Origin: CAYMTR01 sp964393405
Lineage (GTDB): Bacteria; Bacteroidota; Bacteroidia; Bacteroidales; Prolixibacteraceae
Direction: 5' to 3'
DNA: 64,000 bases
Assembly: GCA_964393405.1 (NCBI GenBank)
Contig: CAYMTR010000011.1
Location: 21,235-85,234, forward strand
In this document: positions 34,775 to 44,586 of the stretch, piece after piece
Position numbering within the stretch: position 1 is the stretch's first letter
Layout: every line of letters starts with the position of its first letter
Notes under the pieces: model-generated
What the model was told of the DNA's origin: nothing
The model's database searches: none
What the model saw: only the letters and a program-made list of their open reading frames with translations
Position numbers and translations under genes: made by a program

Positions 34775-37402
34775 ATGAAAAACATAAGCTTAATACTTTT
34801 GTGGATATCTCTGGTTGCAATTGGCACATTAACAGGTTGCGACAATACGGAAAGATGGAAGAATTCCAATCTTCCTATAGAAAAGCGAGTAGATAATCTG
34901 GTTTCTCAGATGACTATTGAGGAAAAGATTTCTCAATTGATGGATGTTGCTGCACCGATTGAAAGGCTTGGTATTCCTGAGTATAACTGGTGGAATGAAG
35001 GGCTTCATGGAGTAGCTCGTGCTGGCATAGCTACTGTTTTTCCTCAAGCAATTGGAGTTGCTGCTACTTTCAACGATAGTCTGCTTTTTGTTGAAGCTGA
35101 AGCTATTTCTGATGAGTTTAGGGCTAAATACAACAATTACATTCAAAAAGGCGAGAGAGATAGATATAAGGGGCTTACTGTATGGTCTCCTAATATAAAT
35201 ATATTCCGCGATCCACGCTGGGGAAGGGGACAGGAGACTTATGGAGAAGATCCATATCTAACTTCACGTTTGGGAGTTGCATTTGTCAAGGGGCTTCAGG
35301 GTGATCATCCTGATTATCTTAAGACAATAGCTACACCGAAACATTACGTTGTACATAGTGGTCCCGAAAAAGACCGCCACGTTTTTGATGTTGACGTTAC
35401 TGAAAGAGACTTTCTCGATACTTATCTTCCTGCCTTTGAGGCTACGGTGAAGGAAGCAAAAGCATATTCTGTGATGGGCGCTTATAATCGTTTCCGTGGA
35501 GAATCTTGCAGTGGAAGCGATACTATATTGAATCAGATATTGAGAGGTAAATGGGGTTTCGAGGGTTTTGTTGTTTCTGATTGTGGAGCTATTGATGATA
35601 TTTATCTAAATCATAAAATTGTGTCTACAGGAGCTGAAGCTGCTGCCATTGGTGTTTTAAATGGTTGCGACCTTGAATGTGGCCGTACTTACCGAAATTT
35701 AAAGGAGGCAGTAGAAAGAGGACTGCTGACTGAAGACGATATAGATATTGCCTTAAAACGCCTGTTTACAGCCAGAATGAAGCTAGGAATGTTTGACCCT
35801 CAAGGTAAAAATCCTTATGATAATATTCCTTTTTCAGTTAACGATTCAGAAAAGCATCGTGAACTTTCAATTAAAGTTGCTCGCGAAACTATGACTTTAT
35901 TGAAAAACAAGGATAATTCTCTCCCGTTAAGCAAAAAGATAAAATCTTTAGCTGTTCTTGGGCCAAATTCTAACGATCCGGTAGTAATGTATGCTAATTA
36001 TAACGGATATCCTTCCAAATATGTTACCCCTCTTGAAGGAATTCAACAAAAACTTGGAGAAAATGTTAAAATTTATCACCATGATATTTCTTCTTTAGTT
36101 AGTGATGATCCAATAACTTCGTCCATTACCAGAGAGAACTTAATGACGGAAGGGGTGAATGGCATTAAAGGTGAATATTTTAATAATATAAATCTTGAAG
36201 GGACACCTGCTTTAACCCGTGTCGACAGAAGAATAAATTTGGTGTGGGATGGGGAAGGAATTAATGAAAACATAAATTCTCAGAATATTTCTGTACGTTG
36301 GACTGGTAAGCTAATTCCAGGGGTTTCAGGGAAGTATAAGATTTCTTTTACAGGTGATGATGGTTATCGTGTTTGGATTAATAACGATTTAGTGATTGAC
36401 AAGTGGATTGAGCAAAGCCCAAGTGAAAGTTTTATAATTTCAGAATTAAAGGCGAAACAAGAATATGATATTAAAATTGAATATTTTCAGGCATCCGGAG
36501 GTGCCGTCGCTCAGTTGAAATGGGCAAGGCTGTTCAAAGAAAAAGGTGATGAAGAATATCTGAAAGAAGCTGCGAAATGTGATGCGATAATTTATTTTGG
36601 AGGATTGTCTGCTGCTCTTGAAGGTGAAGAAATGCCTGTTTCTTATGAAGGATTTGACGGTGGAGACCGTACAAAGATTGATTTACCTGCTGTTCAGACT
36701 GCAACCCTGAAGAAATTGAAGAAACTTGGCAAGCCTGTTATTCTTGTAAATATGAGTGGTAGTGCCGTAGCTTTAAATTGGGAAGACCAAAACCTTGATG
36801 CGATACTGCAGGCATGGTACCCGGGACAGGAGGGGGGAACAGCCATTGCTGATGTTATTTTTGGGGATTATAACCCGGCTGGGCGTTTGCCTGTTACATT
36901 CTATAAGTCGATTAATGATCTGCCTGATTTTTCTGATTATGATATGGAAGGTCGTACATATCGCTATTTTCGGGGAGAACCTTTATATCCTTTTGGTTAT
37001 GGCTTAAGTTATACTTCTTTCAATTATAGTAATCTTAAATTTCCTGAATCTGCAACTACTTCTGATAAATTAACTATTTCTGTTGATGTTGAAAACACTG
37101 GTTTGTATGATGGAGATGAAGTTGTTCAGCTTTATGTAAAAATAGAGGAAGCTGTAGTGCCTGTTCCAATACATTCACTTCAAGGATTTAAGAGGATTAA
37201 TCTTAAATCAGGGGAAAAGAAAACCGTTACTTTTACTCTTAATCCACAGCAATTTTCAATAATTGACGATGAAAATAAAAGGCTTGTGCAAAGTGGAAAT
37301 ATTTTCATATTTATTGGTGGCCAACAACCAACCGGCAACAACGATAATGGTATAAGTGAAAGAATTAAGCTCACAGGACAAACATTTTATGTTGAAAATT
37401 AA
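34775..37402 (+). CDS. GH3 beta-glycosidase lipoprotein with PA14 insertion (beta-xylosidase/beta-glucosidase type)
   Basis: 875 residues from the ATG at 34775, which gives a compact lipoprotein signal ending LTGC; the frame also has an ATG at 34745. The GH3 N-terminal barrel carries EYNWWNEGLHGVA, SPNINIFRDPRWGRG and the nucleophile aspartate in VVSDCGAIDD (residue 269). The GH3 C-terminal alpha/beta domain is interrupted by a PA14 domain (about 460-590, GEYFNN...GDDGYRVWIN). A fibronectin-like FnIII domain closes the protein. It removes non-reducing-end sugars from oligosaccharides at the periplasmic or outer face. The WWNEGLHGV pattern is more like xylosidases than BglX, but the substrate is not settled. 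It complements the neighbouring pectinesterase in plant polysaccharide use. Confidence 0.92.
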   Translation: MKNISLILLWISLVAIGTLTGCDNTERWKNSNLPIEKRVDNLVSQMTIEEKISQLMDVAAPIERLGIPEYNWWNEGLHGVARAGIATVFPQAIGVAATFNDSLLFVEAEAISDEFRAKYNNYIQKGERDRYKGLTVWSPNINIFRDPRWGRGQETYGEDPYLTSRLGVAFVKGLQGDHPDYLKTIATPKHYVVHSGPEKDRHVFDVDVTERDFLDTYLPAFEATVKEAKAYSVMGAYNRFRGESCSGSDTILNQILRGKWGFEGFVVSDCGAIDDIYLNHKIVSTGAEAAAIGVLNGCDLECGRTYRNLKEAVERGLLTEDDIDIALKRLFTARMKLGMFDPQGKNPYDNIPFSVNDSEKHRELSIKVARETMTLLKNKDNSLPLSKKIKSLAVLGPNSNDPVVMYANYNGYPSKYVTPLEGIQQKLGENVKIYHHDISSLVSDDPITSSITRENLMTEGVNGIKGEYFNNINLEGTPALTRVDRRINLVWDGEGINENINSQNISVRWTGKLIPGVSGKYKISFTGDDGYRVWINNDLVIDKWIEQSPSESFIISELKAKQEYDIKIEYFQASGGAVAQLKWARLFKEKGDEEYLKEAAKCDAIIYFGGLSAALEGEEMPVSYEGFDGGDRTKIDLPAVQTATLKKLKKLGKPVILVNMSGSAVALNWEDQNLDAILQAWYPGQEGGTAIADVIFGDYNPAGRLPVTFYKSINDLPDFSDYDMEGRTYRYFRGEPLYPFGYGLSYTSFNYSNLKFPESATTSDKLTISVDVENTGLYDGDEVVQLYVKIEEAVVPVPIHSLQGFKRINLKSGEKKTVTFTLNPQQFSIIDDENKRLVQSGNIFIFIGGQQPTGNNDNGISERIKLTGQTFYVEN

Positions 37403-37406
37403 TACA

Positions 37407-37446
37407 AGAATAAAGGGTTTCAGAATATGAAACCCTTTATTCTTTA
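37407..37446. terminator. Terminator hairpin between the GH3 gene and glmS
   Basis: A 15-bp perfect stem (37407-37421 with 37429-37443) and a 7-base loop, between convergent genes. The downstream flank on the plus strand is T-rich. Confidence 0.8.
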
Positions 37447-37484
37447 CTTATTATATTTCATGTAAGTTAAATCAAACGATTCAC

Positions 37485-39329
37485 TTATTCCACAGTAACC
37501 GACTTGGCAAGGTTTCTTGGTTGATCGACATCGCAACCTCTTAAAATTGCTAGATAATATGCGAAAAGTTGTAATGGAATTATAGCTAAAAGAGGAGTAA
37601 CAACAGGATCTGATTTTGGAATTTCAAAAATATCTTTGACCATCTTCCTTAATTCTCCATCTCCCTCAGTTACAACTGCAATGATATTTCCCTTTCGGGC
37701 TTTAACCTCTTGAATATTGCTGACAATCTTTTCATAGTATCTGTCCTTTGCAGCAACAACAATAACCGGTAAGTTAGTATCGACTAGGGCTATAGGGCCA
37801 TGTTTCATTTCTCCGGCAGCATAACCTTCAGCATGAATATAAGATATTTCTTTTAACTTAAGAGCTCCTTCAAGAGCGACAGGAAATAGTGAACCACGAC
37901 CTAAATAAAGTGCATTTATGTTTTCAGAATATTTCTGAGCTATATCCTTTATATGTAAGTGAGAAAATAATATTGACTTAATTTTTTCAGGAGCCTCAAT
38001 CAGATCGTTTATAATTGAAAAATATCTTTCATCTCCTAATGTCCCTTTTTGTCGAGCAAGCTTCATTGCGAAAAGTATAAGAACTGTTACCTGTGCGGTA
38101 AAGGCTTTAGTTGAAGCAACACCAATTTCTATTCCAGCATGAGTGTAAACACCTGCATCGGTTTCCCGGGCAATACTTGAGCCAACAACATTACAAATAC
38201 CAAGCACCAAAGCTCCGTTTTCTTTTGCCAATCTTATGGCAGCAAGTGTGTCGGCGGTTTCACCACTTTGGCTTATTGCTAATACTACATCATCCTCTTT
38301 TATTATGGGCCTCCTGTATCTGTATTCTGAAGCATATTCTACCTCGACAGGTACTCGAGCGTATTCTTCTATCAGGTATTCTGCAATTAATGCAGCATGC
38401 CACGATGTTCCGCAAGCTATAATTACAATTCTTTTAGCGCCAGTAATTCGGGGCATAACATCCGTTAAGCCTCCTAGTACGATTTCTTTTGTTTCAGGGT
38501 CAATTCTTCCTTTAAATGAATCAGAAATAGTTTTAGGCTGATCGAATATTTCCTTGAGCATAAAATGGTCGTATCCATTTTTTTCTATTTCACCTACACT
38601 TAATTCCAGTTTCTGAATTTTGGGTTTTATTTCTTCATCATTATCTACAGTCTTTAATGTAAAACTGTTTCGGGTTATTATTGCAACATTATTATCATCA
38701 AGGTAAACCACGTTTTTTGTGTATTCAATCATGGGGGTTGCATCCGAAGCAATAAAATATTCACTATTGCCGATTCCTATCGCAAGCGGACTACTTTTAC
38801 GTGCAGCTATAAGTTGTTCGGGTTCGTTTTTACACATTACAACCAGACCGTAAGCTCCAACAACACGTGAAAGGGCCATTCTGACAGCTAGTTCAGCATT
38901 TACATGGTCGCCCTTACAATACATATATTCTATAAGATTGGCAAGTACCTCGGTGTCTGTTTGTGATTTGAAAGTATAACCTCTTGCTGTAAGATCAGTT
39001 TTGAGCCTGTCATAGTTTTCAATGATACCATTGTGTATAATTGTGAAAATTCCCTGCATTGACACATGTGGGTGTGCATTTGTGTCATTTGGTTCACCAT
39101 GGGTAGCCCACCTTGTATGGGCTATACCTATTGTCCCTCCCATATTTTTATCTTCACAGAAATTCTCAAGTTCGTTTACTTTACCTTTCTTTTTATAGAC
39201 ATCCAAACTGTTGTTGTGGTAGATAGCTACTCCAGCTGAGTCATAACCACGGTATTCAAGTCTTTTTAATCCTTTTATAAGGATGGGCCAGGCATTCTTG
39301 TTGCCAATGTATCCAACGATTCCGCACAT
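37485..39329 (-). CDS. glmS: Glutamine-fructose-6-phosphate aminotransferase (isomerizing)
   Basis: 614 residues. After Met removal, Cys1 of MCGIVGYIG is the glutaminase nucleophile. HTRWATHGEP and NGIIENYD complete the class II amidotransferase domain (1-240). Two SIS domains follow (ACGTSWHA, ISQSGETADT; C-terminal DQPRNLAKSVTVE). It makes glucosamine-6-phosphate for peptidoglycan and lipid A, feeding the lpx genes at 56-59 kb, and opposes NagB (3919). No glmS riboswitch-like element is expected in Bacteroidota and none was recognised. Confidence 0.98.
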   Translation of the reverse strand: MCGIVGYIGNKNAWPILIKGLKRLEYRGYDSAGVAIYHNNSLDVYKKKGKVNELENFCEDKNMGGTIGIAHTRWATHGEPNDTNAHPHVSMQGIFTIIHNGIIENYDRLKTDLTARGYTFKSQTDTEVLANLIEYMYCKGDHVNAELAVRMALSRVVGAYGLVVMCKNEPEQLIAARKSSPLAIGIGNSEYFIASDATPMIEYTKNVVYLDDNNVAIITRNSFTLKTVDNDEEIKPKIQKLELSVGEIEKNGYDHFMLKEIFDQPKTISDSFKGRIDPETKEIVLGGLTDVMPRITGAKRIVIIACGTSWHAALIAEYLIEEYARVPVEVEYASEYRYRRPIIKEDDVVLAISQSGETADTLAAIRLAKENGALVLGICNVVGSSIARETDAGVYTHAGIEIGVASTKAFTAQVTVLILFAMKLARQKGTLGDERYFSIINDLIEAPEKIKSILFSHLHIKDIAQKYSENINALYLGRGSLFPVALEGALKLKEISYIHAEGYAAGEMKHGPIALVDTNLPVIVVAAKDRYYEKIVSNIQEVKARKGNIIAVVTEGDGELRKMVKDIFEIPKSDPVVTPLLAIIPLQLFAYYLAILRGCDVDQPRNLAKSVTVE

Positions 39330-39365
39330 AAATTTGTCAGGTTAATTCTTTTTTTTTGGTTTAGA

Positions 39366-39397
39366 ACAAAAAAAAAGAGAGTATAATGCTCTCTTTT
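39366..39397 (-). terminator. Intrinsic terminator after the GT5-like gene
   Basis: A 9-bp stem (AAAAGAGAG/CTCTCTTTT) with a 7-base loop and, on the reverse strand, a run of nine T. It separates the GT5-like gene from glmS. Confidence 0.8.
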
Positions 39398-39411
39398 AAA
39401 ATTTTAAATAT

Positions 39412-40218
39412 CTAACTAAGTATTTTATCGTAAAAATCATTGTAAGCATCAATGTAGCTTTCAGGATCCTGATATTCCAAAACAGGTTTCCCGCTTTCTT
39501 TGATTGCTTTCTCTACTTCCGGATTTAGAGTTTGACTACCCATTATTATTCCATCTGAATACTGTATGCCAAGTTTATTTAAATTGGCATATGTAGGTTC
39601 TTCAAGAACTTTTATGTCTTCTTTCTTAATTTCTTCGTTAAGAACTTTCTGTGCAAGGGTTTCGTCAAAAGGCTTTTCAAATTCATCGTTATAAACTGAG
39701 AAAATAACTTTTGAGTTTATGAAAAGCGGATCGTTAGCAAAAGTCTTCTTTATAAGTATAGGAACGATTGACCCAAACCAGCCATTACAGTGAATAAGAT
39801 CAGGAGCCCAACGTAATTTAATGACAGTCTCTAAAACACCACGAGCGAAAAATATTGCTCTTTCGTCATTGTCCTCAAATGGTTCTCCTATTTTATCGGT
39901 CAAAACAAATTTACGATGGAAATAATCTTCATTGTCAATGAAATAAACCTGCATTCTCGCTGCTTGTATCGATGCGACCTTTATTATTAAAGGATGATCA
40001 GTGTCATTTATCACAAGATTCATACCTGAAAGACGAATAACTTCATGTAGCTGGTTCCGTCTTTCATTAACACAACCGTAGCGTGGCATGAAAGTTCTGA
40101 TTTCTTTTCCTCTTTCCTGGATTCCTTGTGGTAGGTATCGGCCGATTATCGACTTTTCAGTTTCGGGTAGATAAGGAGTGATTTCCTGAAAAATAAACAA
40201 TACCTTTTTCTTTTCCAT
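39412..40218 (-). CDS. Stand-alone N-terminal glycogen/starch synthase (GT5) domain protein
   Basis: 268 residues, corresponding to only the N-terminal Rossmann half of a GT-B glycogen synthase: KVLFIFQEITPYLPETEKS at the start, DLIHCNGWFGSIVP in the middle, and a C-terminus YNDFYDKIL soon after YANLNKLGIQYSDGIIMGS. The ADP-glucose-binding C-terminal half is absent, and so is the usual KTGGL motif. The protein is therefore unlikely to be a normal glycogen synthase. Short versions of this protein occur in Bacteroidota beside panC, as here. The frame continues upstream to 40278, but a TTG-N19-TAATTTTG promoter at 40245-40274 rules out that start. Confidence 0.82.
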   Translation of the reverse strand: MEKKKVLFIFQEITPYLPETEKSIIGRYLPQGIQERGKEIRTFMPRYGCVNERRNQLHEVIRLSGMNLVINDTDHPLIIKVASIQAARMQVYFIDNEDYFHRKFVLTDKIGEPFEDNDERAIFFARGVLETVIKLRWAPDLIHCNGWFGSIVPILIKKTFANDPLFINSKVIFSVYNDEFEKPFDETLAQKVLNEEIKKEDIKVLEEPTYANLNKLGIQYSDGIIMGSQTLNPEVEKAIKESGKPVLEYQDPESYIDAYNDFYDKILS

Positions 40219-40244
40219 TTCTATTCGAATAGATTTTGATTTTG

Positions 40245-40274
40245 CAAAATTACAAAAAATCGTTAAATAATCAA
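40245..40274 (-). promoter_or_regulatory. Promoter of the GT5-like gene (TTG-N19-TAATTTTG)
   Basis: On the reverse strand TTG (40274-40272) and TAATTTTG (40252-40245) are 19 bases apart, the ideal Bacteroidota -33/-7 geometry. The ATG at 40218 follows 26 bases later. Confidence 0.65.
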
Positions 40275-40343
40275 TCATTTAACAGTAATGGGTATTTAAG
40301 GAAAAGATAAGATTTACATTAATTCTATTATTAAATTATTTAT

Positions 40344-40351
40344 TTACTTTG
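40344..40351 (+). promoter_or_regulatory. Putative -7 box (TTACTTTG) for panC-panD
   Basis: TTACTTTG matches TAnnTTTG at 7 of 8 positions and is followed by CA, a common context in the phylum. It lies 128 bases upstream of panC. Confidence 0.3.
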
Positions 40352-40479
40352 CATTTTTGTTTTTTGATATGAAACTAACATTTTTCAAGTAGTCACAAAC
40401 ACCAATTAATTGGGAACCGATTTAAGCAAAATGAATCATGTGAGTTCCATCCGACTCTTGAGAAATAAATTATTTACGG

Positions 40480-41319
40480 ATGAAAGTTGTTGTTACTAAA
40501 ACCGAGCTTAATAATATTGTTGAACAGCAAAAGGCTGAAGGTAAAATTATTGGTTTTGTTCCTACAATGGGTGCATTGCACGAAGGACATCTGTCTCTTG
40601 TTAAAAAGGCAGAAGAAGATAGCAATTATGTGATTGTTAGTATTTTTGTAAATCCAACCCAGTTTAATAACAAAGAAGACCTTAGGCGTTACCCCAGAAA
40701 TATGGAGAGTGATTTGCAAATGCTTACAGGAACTGCTTGTAATTTGGTTTTTGCCCCTACAGTGGAAGAGATGTACCCTGAAGAAGATAGCAGAAGATTT
40801 GATTTTGGGAGTCTTGAAAATGTTATGGAAGGCAAATTCAGACCTGGGCATTTCAACGGAGTTGCACAGATTGTTAGCAAATTGTTTGATGCAGTGCAGC
40901 CCGATAAAGCATTCTTTGGATTGAAAGATTTTCAACAACTTGCAATAATCAAAAAGATGGTAGAAATGCTAAAACTAAATGTTGAGATTACTGCTTGTCC
41001 AATTATTAGGGAGGATGATGGCCTGGCAATGAGTTCTAGAAATGCGCTGCTTTCCCTTGATCAAAGGGCTTCTGCTGTGGTGATTTCACAAACTTTATTC
41101 TCCGCTGTTAAGAAATCAAGAAGTTTTTCAATAGAAGAGTTAAAACAGTGGGTAATTGAATCAATAGATTCGAATCCTTACCTGCAGACTGAATATTTCG
41201 AAATTGTTGATGATAAGAATTTACAATCAGTAAATTCTTGGGATGAAAAGATCAACAAAATAGGTTGTATTGCTGTTCATTGTGGAAAGGTAAGGTTAAT
41301 TGATAATGTAAAATTCTGA
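40480..41319 (+). CDS. panC: Pantothenate synthetase
   Basis: 279 residues. It joins pantoate and beta-alanine with ATP. The HxGH-type PTMGALHEGHLSLV motif is at 28-41, the FVNPTQF segment and the GLKDFQQLAIIKKM block are conserved, and MSSRN replaces the KMSKS loop. It forms an operon with panD (3-base gap), which supplies its beta-alanine. panB is not in the window. Confidence 0.97.
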   Translation: MKVVVTKTELNNIVEQQKAEGKIIGFVPTMGALHEGHLSLVKKAEEDSNYVIVSIFVNPTQFNNKEDLRRYPRNMESDLQMLTGTACNLVFAPTVEEMYPEEDSRRFDFGSLENVMEGKFRPGHFNGVAQIVSKLFDAVQPDKAFFGLKDFQQLAIIKKMVEMLKLNVEITACPIIREDDGLAMSSRNALLSLDQRASAVVISQTLFSAVKKSRSFSIEELKQWVIESIDSNPYLQTEYFEIVDDKNLQSVNSWDEKINKIGCIAVHCGKVRLIDNVKF

Positions 41320-41322
41320 AAG

Positions 41323-41673
41323 ATGTTTATTGAAATATGCAAATCTAAAATACATCGTGTTACTGTAACTGAGGCTAATCTTCAGTATATTGGTAGCATA
41401 ACTATTGATGAAGATCTAATGGATGCTGCCAATATAATTGAATATGAAAAGGTCCAGGTTGTAAATGTCAACAATGGTGAGCGGCTCGAAACTTATGTAA
41501 TTAAAGGTAAACGGGGATCGGGTGTAATTTGTCTTAATGGTCCGGCAGCAAGAAAGGTTTCAGTTGGTGACATGGTAATAATAATGTCTTATGCAACAAT
41601 GGATTTTGAGGAAGCCAAGACTTTCAAACCGAGGCTAATCTTTCCCGATTCAGTTACAAACAGTCTGATATAG
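41323..41673 (+). CDS. panD: Aspartate 1-decarboxylase
   Basis: 116 residues, made as a pro-enzyme. The self-cleavage site is the Gly-Ser bond in YIGSITID (S25), which generates the pyruvoyl cofactor. The downstream conserved NVNNGERLETYVI and GSGVICLNGPAAR segments are present. It makes beta-alanine from aspartate for PanC, whose gene ends 3 bases upstream. Confidence 0.97.
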   Translation: MFIEICKSKIHRVTVTEANLQYIGSITIDEDLMDAANIIEYEKVQVVNVNNGERLETYVIKGKRGSGVICLNGPAARKVSVGDMVIIMSYATMDFEEAKTFKPRLIFPDSVTNSLI

Positions 41674-41719
41674 TTTTTTAAAGGAAATTTTTTACATTGC
41701 CAGTCTTTACACTAACTCA

Positions 41720-44512
41720 CTATTTTAAGATTGTGAATTTTTGGTTAAATGTTTTTCCATTAATTTTCAAAATACATACATATATTCCCGGTGAAAGAGA
41801 TTTTTGATTCTTCTGTTTGTATTCATATTTAATAATTTCGGATTCATAAACTATATATTCTTCATCAAATTGATATACTTTTTGTCCAGTTTGATTGTAT
41901 ATTCCTCCTTCAACTTTATGGAGCAAGCCTGAGTCAGATATAGATAGTTCAATTGAGAAATCTTCTTTGGCAGGGTTAGGGTAAATAATTAATTTATTTT
42001 GAGATTCCGTAAGTTGAACATTACCAGTCCTGTTACCTTTAAAGAAATATCTTTCTGAAGTTGTATTGCCGTATTCATTAATGGCACTTACTTCAAGAAG
42101 CAGAGTGTCAGCTAATCCGGGATTGCCAAGTTCAGCAACAATTGATGTGTCGATCTTGCTGTATGTATTGTTGAAAATAACCTTCCCCTGATTGTGTATC
42201 TTTACATTATATTCTGAAGCCCCTATGGCTCTTTCCCATGAGATAGGTAACTCATTACCTCTTGTTACAGCTCCTTCATCCGGCGAAATAATTTTAAAAT
42301 CATCAGGATTAATTTCTTTTACTCTGAAAGTTATTTGACTTTTATAATGTGATATTTCGCTTGAAAAGGCTTGTGCAGTTAGAGAATATGATTTGCCTGG
42401 AATTAATTCCTCTTCATTTTTGTTGGGCACACATAATTCGTTCTCCGAAGAAATATATTGTTTGTAATATTCTTTTTCCCGGGTAATTAGTCCTTCAATT
42501 TCGAATTTAAATTCAGATGCTGTAGCCAAATCTTTTGCCTCTATACAAGGTAAAAATTCGACTTCCAAACTTTTATCTTCAGGATAGATTATTTCTGTTT
42601 GCCGATTTATCCTTATAGGATAGGTTGTGTATCGAGATACACTGATATCGCTTTCTTTTGGGCCTCCTTCAAAAAGTAAATAAAATTTATCTCCATAATA
42701 TTCAGGGACTTTCCAGTTAAATGTTCCTTTTGTACCAAATCCAGGCTTATGATTCTTTCTCGATAATGTTTTTATTATATTCTTGGATGAATCGCAAAGA
42801 TTTATTCTTACGAAATTTATCTCTCCTTCAGTTTGCCAGGAGATTTTGTACAGAGAGTCAATATGGAATTTTTCTCCAGCAATACCAGAGAAATCAATTG
42901 GGTTATTTGTTGGGTACAAAATGCTCAAATCAGGTTGCCCGAGAAACATAAACTGCTCTGTAGTGAATATATATATATAATTATCATAGTACTTTTCAAG
43001 TCCTAACATTTGTATGCTTATAAATGCAGAATCAGTGGGAGGGAATGAATTGTCAGCTTCAAACTGAAAGATATTATTGGTTGAATTGACATTTGTTGAG
43101 GGACTTAACTCCTTATAAAAAGAGTTTTTAGGATCATTGTAAGTTATTTTTACACTATCCGACAATCCATATTGCTGCCAACTTATACTGTTTGTTTTAT
43201 CGGGGACAAAATAAGATTTTGTATTGGGAGAATTAAAAACAATTTTATTGTGGTAAATAGTAAAAGCATTGTCAGATACTGAGAATTTGTTTTCATTATT
43301 GGAATCTACAATCTTCATTAAACATCTAACAGAATTTGTATCAGGAATGAACCAATTATACATCCCTGTTCTTGCATTAATGTTTTCAGCTACTTTATTG
43401 TATGTGATACCACTGTCAAGTGAAAGGAATATATTTACATTTGAAATTGAAGAAGGGGCTTTCCATGTTATATACCTGAATTGGGAATTTCTTAAAAATT
43501 CATTTTTCACAATAGGCCATGTAATAATAGGAGGTACAACACTCATCAGATCCATTTTGAGAGAGTCATGTAATTGTATTGACCCATCTAATCCTGTATT
43601 TATTTCTGCATGGTTGTGTTCATCGAAGAACCTTACTAGCTTCATATTGTGTCCTTCAAAAGATGAGCTTTGAATAGGCACAATTCCGTCGTTTTCCATG
43701 TCAAAGCTTTCTTCCAAAATGAAAGCTCCAGCCTGATATTGCTCTTTAACACTTTTAAGAGGAGGTAATTTAAATACTCCGGTTACTGAGGACCCGTAGC
43801 ATATAGTTTTTGAGTCATAAATTGTATTCAAATTTAGATTGGTCAGCCATTCGTTCTTCTCTTCAGGATATTTATTGTAGTCAAGGAGGTTGTCATAATT
43901 ATCCCATCTCATATCAGATCGATTAACCTCATTGTATTTAATATCTTCAAAAGCCATGCTTTCAACTGCTGACAATGCTAGCTTCATAAAGAAATCAACG
44001 TTAGCATCACGCGAAGGACCATTTGCCATTGGTGAACCGTGATGAGGAGTTCCAAGTGTTATAAGTAACTTTACTTTATCTCCACACTTCTTCCCATTAT
44101 TGAAATAATGTTCGTTCATAAAGGAACGGGAAACCAACCCACCCATACTATGGGCAATAATAACTATATCTTTTTCGTGAAATCCGGCTTGTTGTATTTT
44201 GTCCCTGAGTAACCCGGATATTGTGTTTACGGTAACGGCATTTGACCAGTATTTTATAAAGTAGGGCTTATAAAATTCTCTCAATTCAGGGTCGTTTAAT
44301 AAATAATTCAAAAAGTTATTCCATTGTCCCGTTGCCGGAGGAGCAGGCTCGCCATCATAATTCCATCCATGAATGAGAAATAAAGGAATGCGCCCTTCAA
44401 GGGAAATACCCGGCGAAGCATCTTCAATTTCAAGTATATTATCTTGTCCTAAAAGTGTGAAACCGTAAAGAAATAAAACGGTGAAAATTATATACCGAAG
44501 TTTGTTATTCAT
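41720..44512 (-). CDS. Secreted alpha/beta hydrolase (lipase/PGAP1-like) with T9SS sorting domain
   Basis: 930 residues. A signal peptide (1-22) is followed by an alpha/beta hydrolase: oxyanion region PLFLIHGWN, nucleophile S122 in IAHSMGG, TLGTPHHGSP downstream, a likely acid in ENDGIVPIQ and a likely His in DEHNHAEI. This resembles DUF676/PGAP1-like lipases or esterases. From about residue 330 it is a chain of beta-sandwich modules (Ser-Thr-Asn-wall and Fn3-like), and it ends in a T9SS type A CTD (LIIYPNPAKEDFSIEL onward). A secreted esterase is likely; the substrate is unknown. Confidence 0.87.
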   Translation of the reverse strand: MNNKLRYIIFTVLFLYGFTLLGQDNILEIEDASPGISLEGRIPLFLIHGWNYDGEPAPPATGQWNNFLNYLLNDPELREFYKPYFIKYWSNAVTVNTISGLLRDKIQQAGFHEKDIVIIAHSMGGLVSRSFMNEHYFNNGKKCGDKVKLLITLGTPHHGSPMANGPSRDANVDFFMKLALSAVESMAFEDIKYNEVNRSDMRWDNYDNLLDYNKYPEEKNEWLTNLNLNTIYDSKTICYGSSVTGVFKLPPLKSVKEQYQAGAFILEESFDMENDGIVPIQSSSFEGHNMKLVRFFDEHNHAEINTGLDGSIQLHDSLKMDLMSVVPPIITWPIVKNEFLRNSQFRYITWKAPSSISNVNIFLSLDSGITYNKVAENINARTGMYNWFIPDTNSVRCLMKIVDSNNENKFSVSDNAFTIYHNKIVFNSPNTKSYFVPDKTNSISWQQYGLSDSVKITYNDPKNSFYKELSPSTNVNSTNNIFQFEADNSFPPTDSAFISIQMLGLEKYYDNYIYIFTTEQFMFLGQPDLSILYPTNNPIDFSGIAGEKFHIDSLYKISWQTEGEINFVRINLCDSSKNIIKTLSRKNHKPGFGTKGTFNWKVPEYYGDKFYLLFEGGPKESDISVSRYTTYPIRINRQTEIIYPEDKSLEVEFLPCIEAKDLATASEFKFEIEGLITREKEYYKQYISSENELCVPNKNEEELIPGKSYSLTAQAFSSEISHYKSQITFRVKEINPDDFKIISPDEGAVTRGNELPISWERAIGASEYNVKIHNQGKVIFNNTYSKIDTSIVAELGNPGLADTLLLEVSAINEYGNTTSERYFFKGNRTGNVQLTESQNKLIIYPNPAKEDFSIELSISDSGLLHKVEGGIYNQTGQKVYQFDEEYIVYESEIIKYEYKQKNQKSLSPGIYVCILKINGKTFNQKFTILK

Positions 44513-44573
44513 AGCTACAAAAAATTTTTACTAATTTAATAATTTGTCTGAATGTAAAAACTGACTATTTTAA

Positions 44574-44581
44574 TATCTTTG
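44574..44581 (+). promoter_or_regulatory. -7 box (TATCTTTG) for the radA operon
   Basis: An exact TAnnTTTG match ending only 5 bases before the radA ATG, which would place the transcript start at or next to the start codon. Confidence 0.4.
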
Positions 44582-44586
44582 ACTTT

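Noticed and set aside
40474..40938. 154-residue open frame antisense to panC
   Set aside because: It lies wholly over a conserved, well-identified gene, and its Cys/Phe/His-rich translation resembles no protein family.
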